From the NCBI GenBank assembly GCA_020629115.1, contig JAHDDY010000005.1, positions 1 to 50,070 on the forward strand: DNA of 50,070 nt, written 5' to 3'. Below the pieces are notes generated by a model. It made no database searches. It saw only the letters and a program-made list of their open reading frames with translations, and was not told the origin of the DNA. The DNA is from Paracoccaceae bacterium (GTDB taxonomy: Bacteria > Pseudomonadota > Alphaproteobacteria > Rhodobacterales > Rhodobacteraceae). Shown piece by piece: positions 33,467 through 42,333 of this stretch (positions are counted from its first letter, which is position 1; each line of letters begins with the position of its first letter). Position numbers and translations under genes: made by a program.

Positions 33467-34618
33467 ATGACGCCCGCGCCGGAGGGTGCGATCCCCTTCC
33501 ATTGCACGGCCTGCCTGTCCTTCGACGATTTTACGCTCGACGCACGGCTCGACGCCCCGCTCCGGGGGACCACCGCGCTGTTCGGTCCCAGCGGCGGCGG
33601 CAAGAGTACACTGCTGCGCATAATCGCCGGTCTTGAAACCCGCGCGACCGGGCGGGTGGCCTTCGGCGGGCAGATCTGGGCCGACAGCGCGGCGGGGATA
33701 TTCGTTCCCGCCCATCGCCGCCCCGTCGGCGTCGTCTTCCAGGAAGGGCGGCTCTTCGCGCATCTGACCGTGGCCGGAAACCTGCGCTATGCCGACAGGC
33801 GCAGCCGCCATCGCGGCGGGGCCGTCGATCTGGAGACGGTCGTCGCGCGGCTCGATCTCGCCCCCCTCCTCGCCCGCCGCCCCGGCACGCTGTCGGGGGG
33901 CGAGCGTCAGCGGGTCGCGCTGGGGCGCACCCTCCTCACCCGCCCGGCCCTCCTCCTGCTGGACGAGCCGCTCTCCGCGCTCGACCGGGGGCGCAAGGCG
34001 GATATCCTGCCCTATCTGCGCGACCTGCCCGACGCCTTCGGCATCCCCACGCTGCATGTCAGCCACGCCATCGAGGAGATCGCGCAGGTGGCGCGGTCGA
34101 TGATCGTGCTGGCCGACGGGCGCGTGCGCGGCATCGGGCCGACGGCGGAGATGCTGGAGCGCATCGACCTTCAGCCGGTGACCGGGCGGTTCGAGGCCGG
34201 GGCGCTGCTGGAGGCGCGGGTCGTCGCGCAGGACGCGCGATGGCGTCTGACCCGCCTCGATCTGGAGGGGCAGGCGCTGGTGATGCCGATGCTGTCCGCG
34301 CTGGTGGCGGGCGAGCGCGTGCGCCTGCGCGTCCGCGCGCGGGACGTGACGCTGGCGACCGTGCGGCCCGAGGGCATCAGCACGCGCAACATCCTCGCCG
34401 GGACGGTCGATGCCATTGCCGCCGAGCCGGAGACCGCCTTCGCCGAGGTCACGGTCGCGCTAGAGGGTCAGCGGCTGCGCGCCCGGGTAACGCGCGAGGC
34501 GGTCGCCGATCTCGGCCTGTCCGTCGGCGAGCCAGTCCACGCCCTCGTCAAGAGCGCCAGCTTCGACCGGCGCGGCTTCCTGGGCGGGGACGGGGTCAGT
34601 ACGCCCCGCGACGGCTGA
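33467..34618 (+). CDS. modC: Molybdate ABC transporter ATPase ModC (orphan)
   Basis: 383 residues. Walker A GPSGGGKST (about 40-48), signature LSGGERQR, Walker B LLLLDEP then LSALDRG, H-loop HVSHAIEE. The C-terminal Mop/TOBE domain (about 288-365, starting STRNILAGTVDAI) is specific to ModC and binds molybdate or tungstate. modA and modB, which normally precede it, are missing; the upstream gene is an RNA helicase. Its stop lies 23 bases inside the convergent glycan gene. Molybdenum demand fits the MoCo genes 23 kb away. Confidence 0.85.
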   Translation: MTPAPEGAIPFHCTACLSFDDFTLDARLDAPLRGTTALFGPSGGGKSTLLRIIAGLETRATGRVAFGGQIWADSAAGIFVPAHRRPVGVVFQEGRLFAHLTVAGNLRYADRRSRHRGGAVDLETVVARLDLAPLLARRPGTLSGGERQRVALGRTLLTRPALLLLDEPLSALDRGRKADILPYLRDLPDAFGIPTLHVSHAIEEIAQVARSMIVLADGRVRGIGPTAEMLERIDLQPVTGRFEAGALLEARVVAQDARWRLTRLDLEGQALVMPMLSALVAGERVRLRVRARDVTLATVRPEGISTRNILAGTVDAIAAEPETAFAEVTVALEGQRLRARVTREAVADLGLSVGEPVHALVKSASFDRRGFLGGDGVSTPRDG

Positions 34619-35942
34619 GAATCGCCACCGGCGTCAGGGCGATGATGGCGATATCGAGCCAGATGGAGGACGACCGCAGATACGCGATATCGAGGTCGAC
34701 CTGCTTGTCGAACACCAGATCGGCCCGGCCCGCGATCTGCCACAGGCAGGTGATGCCCGGCAATCCGGCCAGACGCGCGCGCTCCGCCTTCGAGTAGAGC
34801 GCCACCTCGCAGGGCAGCGCCGGGCGCGGGCCGACGAGGGACATTTCCCCGCGCAGGACGTTCAGGAACTGCGGCAGTTCGTCGAGGGAGGACTTGCGCA
34901 GGATGCGTCCGACCCGCGTGACGCGGGGATCGTCCTCCATCTTGAAGCACACCACGTCCCGGTCGCTTTGGCGTCTCAGCTCGTCGAGGCGGGCTTCTGC
35001 ATCCGCATACATCGTGCGGAACTTGACCATGCGGAACGGCACGCCGTCCCGCCCGACGCGCGTCTGCACGAAGAACGGCCCGCCCCGACTCTCGGCCATG
35101 ATGGCGAGGGCGACGAGGAGCAGGACGGGCGAGAGGATCGCGATGCCGAGGGCGGTCAGGGCGAGGTCCATCGTGCGCTTGACCGCCGCGCGCGCCACGT
35201 CCCGGCCCCGGTCGCGCCAGGCATGCCGCACCGCGCGCAGCACGAAGGCCGGATTGCCGAGCAGGTAGCGCCTACCGAGGCGCCCCGGCTCCAGCGCCAT
35301 CCGCCAGGCCCACTCCATCCCCACGCGCCGTAGCGGGGCAGGCGCGCGAGGCCTGTCGCCCGCCACGAAGTCGAACAAGCCGCCGACGCCCATGCACAGG
35401 GTCGGCGATAGCGCCTCTCCGTGGCGCGCGATGAACGCCTCCTGATACGGCGCGCCCATCGCGACGAGCAGGATGTCGGCGCCCGACCTGTTGATCTGGG
35501 CCACGGTCCGCACCGGGTCTTCGACGTAGCCGTGCGCCGTGCCCGCGATGCGCAGGCCGGGATACGTCTCCTGCACCCTCTCCGCCGCACGCGCCGCGAC
35601 GCCTGGCGCACCGCCCAGCATGTAGAGGGACAGGCCCCGCGCCACAGCCTCGCGGCACAGGACCGGGAACAGATCCGTCCCGTTCAGGTTGGCCGTGAAC
35701 CGCTTGCCGATCAGACCCGCGGCCAGCGCCAGACCGCTTCCGTCAGGCAACCGCGCATCCATCCCGGCGAGGTCGCGGGCATAGGCATCGTCGCGGGCGG
35801 CGATGTTGACGCAATCGGCATTGACGAAGGCCACGCGGCGGCGCGCACCATCCAGCAGCATCGCGACGGCCTCGTCCCGGGTGGCGTCCACGAGATCGAC
35901 GTCGCAGACGCGCAGGCATGGCAATGAACAACAGTCTGGCAT
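34596..35942 (-). CDS. WecG/TagA/CpsF glycosyltransferase fused to sugar-phosphate transferase
   Basis: 448 residues with two catalytic domains. Residues about 10-235 are a WecG/TagA/CpsF (GT26) domain: VAFVNADCVNIA, RLPDGSGLALA, GGAPGVAARAA, AMGAPYQEAFI. Residues about 250-448 are a polyprenyl-phosphate sugar-1-phosphate transferase: one TM (about 263-287), KFRTMYADAE, SLDELPQFLNVLRGEMSLVGPRP. The second domain starts a lipid-linked glycan, and GT26 enzymes usually add the second sugar, so the fusion may do both steps at the inner membrane. The ATG at 35942 is chosen (AGGGGA upstream, homology start). Convergent overlap of 23 bases with modC. Confidence 0.9.
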   Translation of the reverse strand: MPDCCSLPCLRVCDVDLVDATRDEAVAMLLDGARRRVAFVNADCVNIAARDDAYARDLAGMDARLPDGSGLALAAGLIGKRFTANLNGTDLFPVLCREAVARGLSLYMLGGAPGVAARAAERVQETYPGLRIAGTAHGYVEDPVRTVAQINRSGADILLVAMGAPYQEAFIARHGEALSPTLCMGVGGLFDFVAGDRPRAPAPLRRVGMEWAWRMALEPGRLGRRYLLGNPAFVLRAVRHAWRDRGRDVARAAVKRTMDLALTALGIAILSPVLLLVALAIMAESRGGPFFVQTRVGRDGVPFRMVKFRTMYADAEARLDELRRQSDRDVVCFKMEDDPRVTRVGRILRKSSLDELPQFLNVLRGEMSLVGPRPALPCEVALYSKAERARLAGLPGITCLWQIAGRADLVFDKQVDLDIAYLRSSSIWLDIAIIALTPVAILSRRGAY

Positions 35943-36198
35943 GAGTGCAATTTCCCCTCTCGACCGGGCAGGACTACCCGCATGAACCCCCAGCAACATT
36001 GATAAAAATCACCTCAAATACTGAGCAAAATCCTAATAAGGTTATATAAAGAACCTTTAACCATCTATTTTCATCCTGAATAGAATAATTACTTACCTTC
36101 GATGATCACACCCCGTTCGTGCGATCTTAATTATTTCGACCGACTTATACATCGCTTCTTCCGACTTGTTCGACAATTGCCTTGCGAGGACTTCTCCT
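35943..36198. promoter_or_regulatory. AT-rich divergent control region of the glycan locus
   Basis: 256 bases between the divergently read fusion enzyme and flippase genes, strikingly AT-rich (especially 35995-36100) against the GC-rich surroundings. It holds AAGGTT-N8-AACCTT (36038-36043 and 36052-36057), a 20-bp operator-like dyad around TATATAAAG, plus several TATA-like segments suited to promoters both ways. Binding by a nucleoid silencer such as MucR/Ros or H-NS-like proteins is possible but inferred. Confidence 0.55.
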
Positions 36199-37437
36199 TT
36201 GACAGATACGGCCTTGTCTCCCCGCGCTTCCCTGCTCGGCACGCTCACGGTCTGGGCGGCGTCGGAGGCCGTGGCCCGGGGGGCGCGAATCGGGGTGACG
36301 ATGCTCGCCGCGCGGGTGCTCGCGCCGGGTCAGCTCGGCACGGTCGCCCTGGTGCTGGCCATCGGCGAGATCCTCAAGGCCATGACCGATCACGGCGCGG
36401 GGCAGCGGATCGTCGCCGCCGCGCGCGCCGATCTGGAGGCGACGAGCAACACGGCGCACCGGCTCTTCGTTCTCTGGTGCGCGTTCCTGTTCACGGTCGC
36501 CTGCGCCATCGCCTTCGGTCTGCACGCGGCGACCGGGGCCGACGAGGCGGCGGTCCTGCTGGTGGTGTTCGCGGCGCAGTTCCTCGTGATGCCGTTCGGC
36601 AGCGTGCCGTATTTCCGCGCCCTGCGCGCCGGGCAGGGCAAGGCCGTGGCGGGCATCGCGGGGGGGCAGGTGGTGGCGAGCGCGGGGATGGCGGCGGTCC
36701 TGCTGATCGTCTGGCCATCCCCTGCGGCGATGATCCTGCCGCGCCTGCTGACCGCACCCTTCTGGGCCATCGCGATCCGGCGGCTGCACCCGTGGCGCAT
36801 GGATCGCCGGGCCGGCTACGCGCCGGTCCGTCCGTTCCTGCGCTTCGGCGGCGCGGTCCTGGGCGTCGAGGGGGTCAAGGCGATGCGCGTGCAGGCGGAC
36901 AAGCTGATCGTCGGCGGCGTGCTCGGGATGGAGGCGCTGGGCGTCTGGTTCTTTGCCGTGAATGCGGGGCTGGGCCTGGCATCCTCCTTCTGCAACGCCT
37001 TCGCCATCGCCCTCTTCCCCCACCTGTGCGCCGCCGCGCCCGGAGACCGGCGGCGGGCGGCGCTGACGGACGGGCTGCGGCTCGCGCTCATGGTGCTGAT
37101 GCCGCTGACGATCGTGCAGGCGATGCTCGCGCCCGTCTACGTGCCGCTGATCTTCGGCGAGAGCTGGGCCGGGATGAGCGGGCTGGTGGGTCTCCTGTGC
37201 CTCGCCGCCGTCCCGACGACCCTGTGGACGGCCATGAGCCAGTGGTTGCGGGCCGAGGACCGGGCGGGGGTCGACCTGCGCGTCTCCACCCTCGTCACGG
37301 TGGCGCTGATGGCCGCCGTGGCGCTGGCCGCCCCGTTCGGCCTCCACGCCGTCGCGGTGGCCTATCTCGCCGCCGCGACCCTGTCCCAGGGAATCGCTTC
37401 CCTGTTCATCCTGCGCCGAACGAGGAGATGCGCATGA
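36199..37437 (+). CDS. Wzx-type polysaccharide flippase (oligosaccharide export family)
   Basis: 412 residues, about 12 TM segments, MATE/Wzx superfamily. N-terminal ARGARIGVTMLAARVLAPGQLGTVAL is the typical first TM hairpin; FGGAVLGVEGVKAMRVQADKLIVGG is the usual mid-protein signature. It would flip the lipid-linked glycan to the periplasm. TTG at 36199 is chosen as start because GCGAGGA lies 8 bases upstream; an upstream in-frame TTG at 36166 has none. The stop overlaps the next gene by ATGA. This heads a four-gene run with the glycosyltransferases. Confidence 0.83.
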   Translation: MTDTALSPRASLLGTLTVWAASEAVARGARIGVTMLAARVLAPGQLGTVALVLAIGEILKAMTDHGAGQRIVAAARADLEATSNTAHRLFVLWCAFLFTVACAIAFGLHAATGADEAAVLLVVFAAQFLVMPFGSVPYFRALRAGQGKAVAGIAGGQVVASAGMAAVLLIVWPSPAAMILPRLLTAPFWAIAIRRLHPWRMDRRAGYAPVRPFLRFGGAVLGVEGVKAMRVQADKLIVGGVLGMEALGVWFFAVNAGLGLASSFCNAFAIALFPHLCAAAPGDRRRAALTDGLRLALMVLMPLTIVQAMLAPVYVPLIFGESWAGMSGLVGLLCLAAVPTTLWTAMSQWLRAEDRAGVDLRVSTLVTVALMAAVALAAPFGLHAVAVAYLAAATLSQGIASLFILRRTRRCA

Positions 37438-38366
37438 CCATCGCCATCGTGATGCCTTGCCGCAACGCCGAGGCCACCCTGGGCGGGACGCTCGCCGGCG
37501 TCCTGTCGCAGACGGAGACCGACTGGCGGCTCGTCGCCGTGGACGACCGTTCGACGGACGGCACGGCGGCGCTGCTCGCCCGGTACGCGGCACGGGACCA
37601 GCGCATCGCCGTGATCGACGGGCCGGGGCTGGGGGTCGCGGCGGCGCGCAATCTGGGTCTGCGCCACGTCGAAGGCGACCTCGTCGCGTTCCTGGACGCC
37701 GACGATATCTGGACGCCGACGCGGCTCTACACCCTGAGCCGGTTCCTGGCGGAGGATCGCGGGCGGCAGGCCGCGTATTCGCGCTACGGCTTCTTCCGCG
37801 ACACGCCGGGGGACGGGCCGACCCGCTCGACGGTTCCGCCCCGCCCACTGACGATGCTCGACCTGCTGCGCGGGAACCCGGTCGGCACGATGTCGAACCT
37901 GATCGTCCGCCGCGCGGCCTGCGACACCATCGGACCGTTCCGCGAGGACATGACCCATGGCGAGGACCGCGAATGGCTGGTCCGCGCGGTGGGGCACGGG
38001 CTGACCGTCGTCGGCGTCGACGAGACGCTGCTTCACTACCGGACGAGCGTGGGCGGCCTGTCGACCGATCTGGAGCGGATGTACGCGGGCTGGCGCGAGA
38101 GCGTGCGCAGCGCGGCGGCGCTCGATGCCCTGCCTCCGGCGGAGGCGATACGCGCGGCGGAGGCGGCCTATCTGCGCTATCTCGCCCGGCGCGCCCTGCG
38201 GCTCAACCTGCCTGCGGGGACCGCCGCCCGATACGCCCTGCGCGGAGCCTGCCAGTCGCCGCGCGGGTTCTTCTCGGACGGGACGCGGGGAGTGCTGACC
38301 CTCGGCGCGGCCCTCCTCGCCCTGACGGCCTCGCGCCTCGTGCGCCATGCGCTGGCCCATCGCTGA
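37434..38366 (+). CDS. Family 2 glycosyltransferase
   Basis: 310 residues, GT-A fold. IAIVMPCRNAEATLGGTL at the start, nucleotide-binding VDD at 37-38, DXD-type DADD at 88-91, acceptor-side GEDREW near 182. No TM, though the last 30 residues are hydrophobic (VLTLGAALLALTASRLVRH), perhaps membrane-associated. Of two in-frame ATGs (37428, 37434) the second suits the CGAGGAG site. Adds a sugar to the lipid-linked glycan; donor unknown. Confidence 0.88.
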   Translation: MTIAIVMPCRNAEATLGGTLAGVLSQTETDWRLVAVDDRSTDGTAALLARYAARDQRIAVIDGPGLGVAAARNLGLRHVEGDLVAFLDADDIWTPTRLYTLSRFLAEDRGRQAAYSRYGFFRDTPGDGPTRSTVPPRPLTMLDLLRGNPVGTMSNLIVRRAACDTIGPFREDMTHGEDREWLVRAVGHGLTVVGVDETLLHYRTSVGGLSTDLERMYAGWRESVRSAAALDALPPAEAIRAAEAAYLRYLARRALRLNLPAGTAARYALRGACQSPRGFFSDGTRGVLTLGAALLALTASRLVRHALAHR

Positions 38367-38381
38367 AAGGAGCGGTTTTAC

Positions 38382-39422
38382 ATGACATTCTGCACCATCG
38401 TCATCCCCGTCCACAACGGCGCGGCGACCCTGCGGCAGGCCATCGATTCGGCCCTCGCCCAGACCTATCCGGATTTCGAGGTGCTCGTGGTCGACGACGG
38501 CTCGACCGATGCGTCCGCCGAGATCGCGGCCAGCTACGACGATCCGCGCCTGCGCCTGCACCGCCAGCCCAACGGCGGCCTGAACGCGGCGCGCAACGCG
38601 GGTATCCGGGAGGGGCGCGGCGACTATATCGGCCTGCTCGACGCGGACGATATATGGGAGCCGACGAAGCTGGCCCTTCACGCCGCGCATCTCGACGCGG
38701 ACCCCGGGATCGGCCTCTCGTTCTCGGGAAGCTGGATGATGGATGCCGACGGACGGCCGCTCGGCCTGGTGCAGGCCCCGCGTCTGACCGGCATCACGGC
38801 GGTCGATCTGGTCCTGCACAACCCGGTCGGCAACGGCTCGACCCCCCTCCTGCGCCGCGCCGCGCTCGACGACATCGCCCATGGCACGCCGACCCGATGG
38901 TTCGACGAGGAGCTGCGCCAGAGCACGGATATCGAATGCTGGCTGCGCCTCGCGCTGATCACCGGTTGGAAGATCGAGGGCATCGGCGAGGCGCTAACGG
39001 GCTATCGCATCAATCCGAACGGCCTGTCGGCCAATACGGAGGCGCAACTGGCGAACTGGACCCGGATGATGGAGAAGACGGCGGCCTACGCGCCCGACTT
39101 CGTCGCCGCGCACGGGTCGCTGGCCCGGGCCTGCCAGCTGCGCTATCTGGCCCGCCGCGCCGTCAGCCTGCGCGATGCGGCCCTTGCTTGGCGCTATGCC
39201 GCCGGGTCCGTCGCGACCGCCCCGCGCCTGCTCGCCGATCAGCCGGTCAAGACCGTCACCACGCTCGGCGCGGCCTTCGTGCTGCGCGTCTTCGGCCCGC
39301 GGCCCTACGCGGCGGCGGAACGCCTGCTCCTCGGCACAGCCGGGCGACGCCCGCCCGTTCCCTCCCCTTCCGCACAGAAAGGACAGGCGACATGCCCGCC
39401 ACCCGCCCGACGATACACCTGA
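38382..39422 (+). CDS. Family 2 glycosyltransferase
   Basis: 346 residues, clearly related to the upstream glycosyltransferase in layout and probably from an old duplication. FCTIVIPVHNGAATLRQAID opens the GT-A domain, VDDGSTD lies at 38-44, DADD at 87-90, and WFDEELRQSTDIECW is the acceptor-side acidic motif. AAAGGAG precedes the ATG. The 3' end overlaps the next gene by 31 bases in another frame. Confidence 0.87.
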   Translation: MTFCTIVIPVHNGAATLRQAIDSALAQTYPDFEVLVVDDGSTDASAEIAASYDDPRLRLHRQPNGGLNAARNAGIREGRGDYIGLLDADDIWEPTKLALHAAHLDADPGIGLSFSGSWMMDADGRPLGLVQAPRLTGITAVDLVLHNPVGNGSTPLLRRAALDDIAHGTPTRWFDEELRQSTDIECWLRLALITGWKIEGIGEALTGYRINPNGLSANTEAQLANWTRMMEKTAAYAPDFVAAHGSLARACQLRYLARRAVSLRDAALAWRYAAGSVATAPRLLADQPVKTVTTLGAAFVLRVFGPRPYAAAERLLLGTAGRRPPVPSPSAQKGQATCPPPARRYT

Positions 39423-40423
39423 TCGACGATCGTCGCATGGGGGGCGTCACCCGCTTTCTCCAGCGTCTGTCGGACATGCGCCCCGGCGACGAGACCCGCT
39501 TCGTCAAACGCGGCACGATGGGCGCTCAGAGCTACGGCGCGGCGACCGTCGTCTCGCATCTCGCCGTTTCCTGGCGCACGCTGCCGATGATGGTCACCCT
39601 GCGCGCGTGCAACCCGAAGGCGCGGATCGTGCATGTCGAGCACAGCTATTGCGCCGGCTTCGAACGGCACCGCGTGCCCGCGCGGAACCGGCCGCGCTTC
39701 CGGACGCTGCTGCGCACCGTCTACGCCCTGTTCGACGAGGTGGTCGCGGTGTCCGAGGGTCAGGCGCGGTGGATGCACGAGGCCGGCCTCGTCCCCGCGC
39801 GCAAGATGCGGATTGCCCCGCCGCTGGTCGACCTGACCCCCTTCCTTGCCATTCCGGATGCGGCACCGGAGGAGGGGCTGCGCTACGGGTTCGTCGGGCG
39901 GCTGGACGCGCAGAAAGGTCTCGACACGATCCTGCGGGCCTGGCGCGACGCGGCCCCGGACGATGCGCGGCTGGAGATCGTCGGCGACGGTCCGGCGCGC
40001 GAGATGCTGGAGGGCATGGCCGAAGCGGACCCGCGCATCGCGTTCCACGGCGCGACGGACGATCCGGCGGCGGCGTGCGCGCTGTTCGACATCGGGATCA
40101 TGCCGTCGCGGTGGGAGCCGTTCGGCCTGAGCTGCCTGGAGGCGCGCGCCGCGGGACGCCCGGTGATGGTCTCGCCGATCGACGGCCTGCCTGAACAGGT
40201 GGCCCGGGGGGGCGGATGGGTGGTGCGCGGCGGTATGCCCGGCTGGGTGCGCGCCTTCGCCATCGGCCTCGACGGTGCGAGCCTGCGCGATCATGCGATG
40301 ATGGGCCGCCGGAGCGCGCTGGATCAGGCGCGCGATGCCCGGTCTCGCTGGTCCTGCATCCTCGACGAGACCGGGGCGACCCCCTGGCCCGCCCCGCTGA
40401 CGGACGCGCCGCTGGCGGAATGA
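39392..40423 (+). CDS. Family 4/1 glycosyltransferase (GT-B)
   Basis: 343 residues. The N-terminal half starts IHLIDDRRMGGVTRFLQRL and VEHSYCAGFER. The C-terminal half has the GT4 donor-binding site: YGFVGRLDAQKGLDTILRA, IVGDGPAREML and the EX7E motif in SRWEPFGLSCLEARAAGRP. Third sugar transfer enzyme of the locus. AAAGGA lies 9 bases before the ATG, which sits inside the previous gene. A GC-rich hairpin lies between its stop and the convergent SulP gene. Confidence 0.88.
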   Translation: MPATRPTIHLIDDRRMGGVTRFLQRLSDMRPGDETRFVKRGTMGAQSYGAATVVSHLAVSWRTLPMMVTLRACNPKARIVHVEHSYCAGFERHRVPARNRPRFRTLLRTVYALFDEVVAVSEGQARWMHEAGLVPARKMRIAPPLVDLTPFLAIPDAAPEEGLRYGFVGRLDAQKGLDTILRAWRDAAPDDARLEIVGDGPAREMLEGMAEADPRIAFHGATDDPAAACALFDIGIMPSRWEPFGLSCLEARAAGRPVMVSPIDGLPEQVARGGGWVVRGGMPGWVRAFAIGLDGASLRDHAMMGRRSALDQARDARSRWSCILDETGATPWPAPLTDAPLAE

Positions 40424-40427
40424 GCGC

Positions 40428-40444
40428 GGCGGGGCCGCCCCGCC
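40428..40444. terminator. GC-rich hairpin between convergent glycosyltransferase and SulP genes
   Basis: GGCGGGG-CCG-CCCCGCC, 7-bp stem with three-base loop filling the gap between the two stops. No U-tract, so a weak bidirectional terminator at best. Confidence 0.35.
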
Positions 40445-42214
40445 TCACTCCGCCGCGTCGACCTGTCGGACCAAAGCGTTGGGGCGGCCGGCGCATTCGC
40501 GGAAGATGCGGGACGTGCAGGTCGCGCAGATGTCGTCGTCCAGCTCGCTCGTCACCTTCCGGATCGCCTCGCCCTTCGAGGCGAGCAGGTGATCCTCGCC
40601 GATCTCCGCGAAGACGTGCAGACGCTTGAGCCGCTTGATGAGCGGCTCGTAGCGGGTGACGATATACATCGCCCCGCCCCGCCGCTTGCGCCGCTTCGCC
40701 TCGTCGATGATCGCGTGCGCGCCGGCGAGGTCGATGTCGCCCACGCCCTTGAGCACCAGCACGAGATGCTTCTGCTCGGGCCGCGCCCGCTCGATCTTGC
40801 GGAAGCCGCGCTCGATCGCCTCGACCGAGCCGAAGTAGAGCGCCCCGTCGATGCGGATGAAGACCGCCTGCGGGCATTCGCGCAGGTTGTAGAGCGTCGG
40901 ATCGCGGAACGTGCCGTTCTCGTCCGGGGCGGAGATGACGAGGTTGGGTCGCGAGGTCTTGGACAGGAAGATCATCAGCGACAGGATCACGCCAACGTAG
41001 ATGGCGAAATCCAGTTCCACCAGCGTCCCGGCGAGGAAGGTCGCGGCGATGATCGACAGCTCCGTCCCGCTGGCCCGCCCGATCTCCCAAATCTCCTTGA
41101 AGCTGATGAGCTTCCACGCCACCAGCAGGATCAGCCCGGCGAGGCCCGGAATGGGGATATGCGCGACCAATGGCGCGAACAGGAGCAGGATCACGAAGAG
41201 GAATATGGCGGCGAAGATGGCCGACATGGGCGTCTTCGCGCCCGATTCGTAGTTGATGCCGCTGCGCGTGAACGACCCGGAGCCGGGATAGGCCTGGAAC
41301 AGGCTCCCGACGATGTTCGACAGGCCCTGCCCCACGATCTCGCGGTTCGCGTCGAAGCGCGTGTTGGTGCGATAGGCGAAGGCCCGGCCGATGGAGACGG
41401 CCTCCAGCAGGCCGATCAGCGCGATGGCGAAGGCCCCTTCCGTCACCATCCCGATCATCTCGATCGAGGGCGACGGCGGGGCGAGAACGGGGATGATCGA
41501 CGGCAGCTCGCCCACCATGGCCACGCCCTGCGCCTCGGCACCGAGATACCAGGCGACCCCGGACGCGGCGGTCAGCCCGATCAGGAAGGTCGGCGAACGG
41601 GGCATGAGCTTGCGTGCCAGCACGGTCACGACGAAGGCGGTGGCAGCGATGGCCACGGCGGTCATGTTGATGGCGTCCGCTGCCTCGACGGTGCGGACCA
41701 GCCGCTCGATGACCGATCCGCCCCGCTCGACCGCCACCCCCATGGCCGGCGCGATCTGGCTGACGCCAATCAGGACGGCGGCGGCGGCGGTAAAGCCCAG
41801 CATCACCGAATGCGAGACGAAGGCGACGAGCCGGCCCAGCCCCGCGAAGCCGAGCAGGAACTGGATCACCCCCACCATGAGGGTGAGCAGCAGGGCAAGC
41901 TGGATGAACTCCACGCTTCCCGGCACGGACAGCCCCGCCAGCGTGCTGAACACCACCGCCGAGATGGCTGTGGTCGGCCCCGAGACCATGACCATGGACG
42001 AGCCGAACAGCGCCGCCACGACCGGCGTGACCATCGCGGTATAGAGACCGTAGATCGGCGGCAGCCCGGCGATGGTGGCGAAGGCGACGCCCTGGGGCAG
42101 CACGATGCTCGCATTGGTCAGCCCGGCGATGAGATCCGCCCGGATCGTCTCGCGCGTGACCGCCCCGCGCCAGGCGGCGGGAATCAGCAGCGACCAGTTC
42201 GGAGCGAGCGACAC
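40445..42214 (-). CDS. SulP family anion transporter with STAS domain and Cys-rich tail
   Basis: 589 residues. SulP signature IAGLPPIYGLYTAMVTP (about 50-66) and TM core with PGSGSFTRSGINYESGAKTPMS; 12-14 TM segments to about 425. A STAS domain follows (about 445-545), where the usual D-S/T-S/A-G Ser position reads DIDLAGAHAI, lacking the phosphorylatable Ser. The last 30 residues hold CATC and a third Cys seven residues later. Substrates of SulP proteins include sulfate, bicarbonate and dicarboxylates; none can be chosen here. GTG at 42214 is selected for its GGAGG at 9 bases; the frame is open to a GTG at 42262. Confidence 0.88.
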   Translation of the reverse strand: MSLAPNWSLLIPAAWRGAVTRETIRADLIAGLTNASIVLPQGVAFATIAGLPPIYGLYTAMVTPVVAALFGSSMVMVSGPTTAISAVVFSTLAGLSVPGSVEFIQLALLLTLMVGVIQFLLGFAGLGRLVAFVSHSVMLGFTAAAAVLIGVSQIAPAMGVAVERGGSVIERLVRTVEAADAINMTAVAIAATAFVVTVLARKLMPRSPTFLIGLTAASGVAWYLGAEAQGVAMVGELPSIIPVLAPPSPSIEMIGMVTEGAFAIALIGLLEAVSIGRAFAYRTNTRFDANREIVGQGLSNIVGSLFQAYPGSGSFTRSGINYESGAKTPMSAIFAAIFLFVILLLFAPLVAHIPIPGLAGLILLVAWKLISFKEIWEIGRASGTELSIIAATFLAGTLVELDFAIYVGVILSLMIFLSKTSRPNLVISAPDENGTFRDPTLYNLRECPQAVFIRIDGALYFGSVEAIERGFRKIERARPEQKHLVLVLKGVGDIDLAGAHAIIDEAKRRKRRGGAMYIVTRYEPLIKRLKRLHVFAEIGEDHLLASKGEAIRKVTSELDDDICATCTSRIFRECAGRPNALVRQVDAAE

Positions 42215-42333
42215 GGGAGACAGCCTCCGGTTCGAGAGGATCGACAGGGTGCTGCATCGCACAAACGGACGGGCGAGACAACGGCGCGCACGGCCCGAAC
42301 GCCGTTTTTGTCAAAAAAGTGAGACGAATGATT

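Noticed and set aside
42280-42309. AACGGCG/CGCCGTT hairpin followed by TTTTG on the plus strand
   Set aside because: Both flanking genes are on the minus strand, so no plus-strand transcript is known to need it; probably chance or the SulP promoter region (TTGACA on the minus strand at 42314-42309 without a convincing -10).
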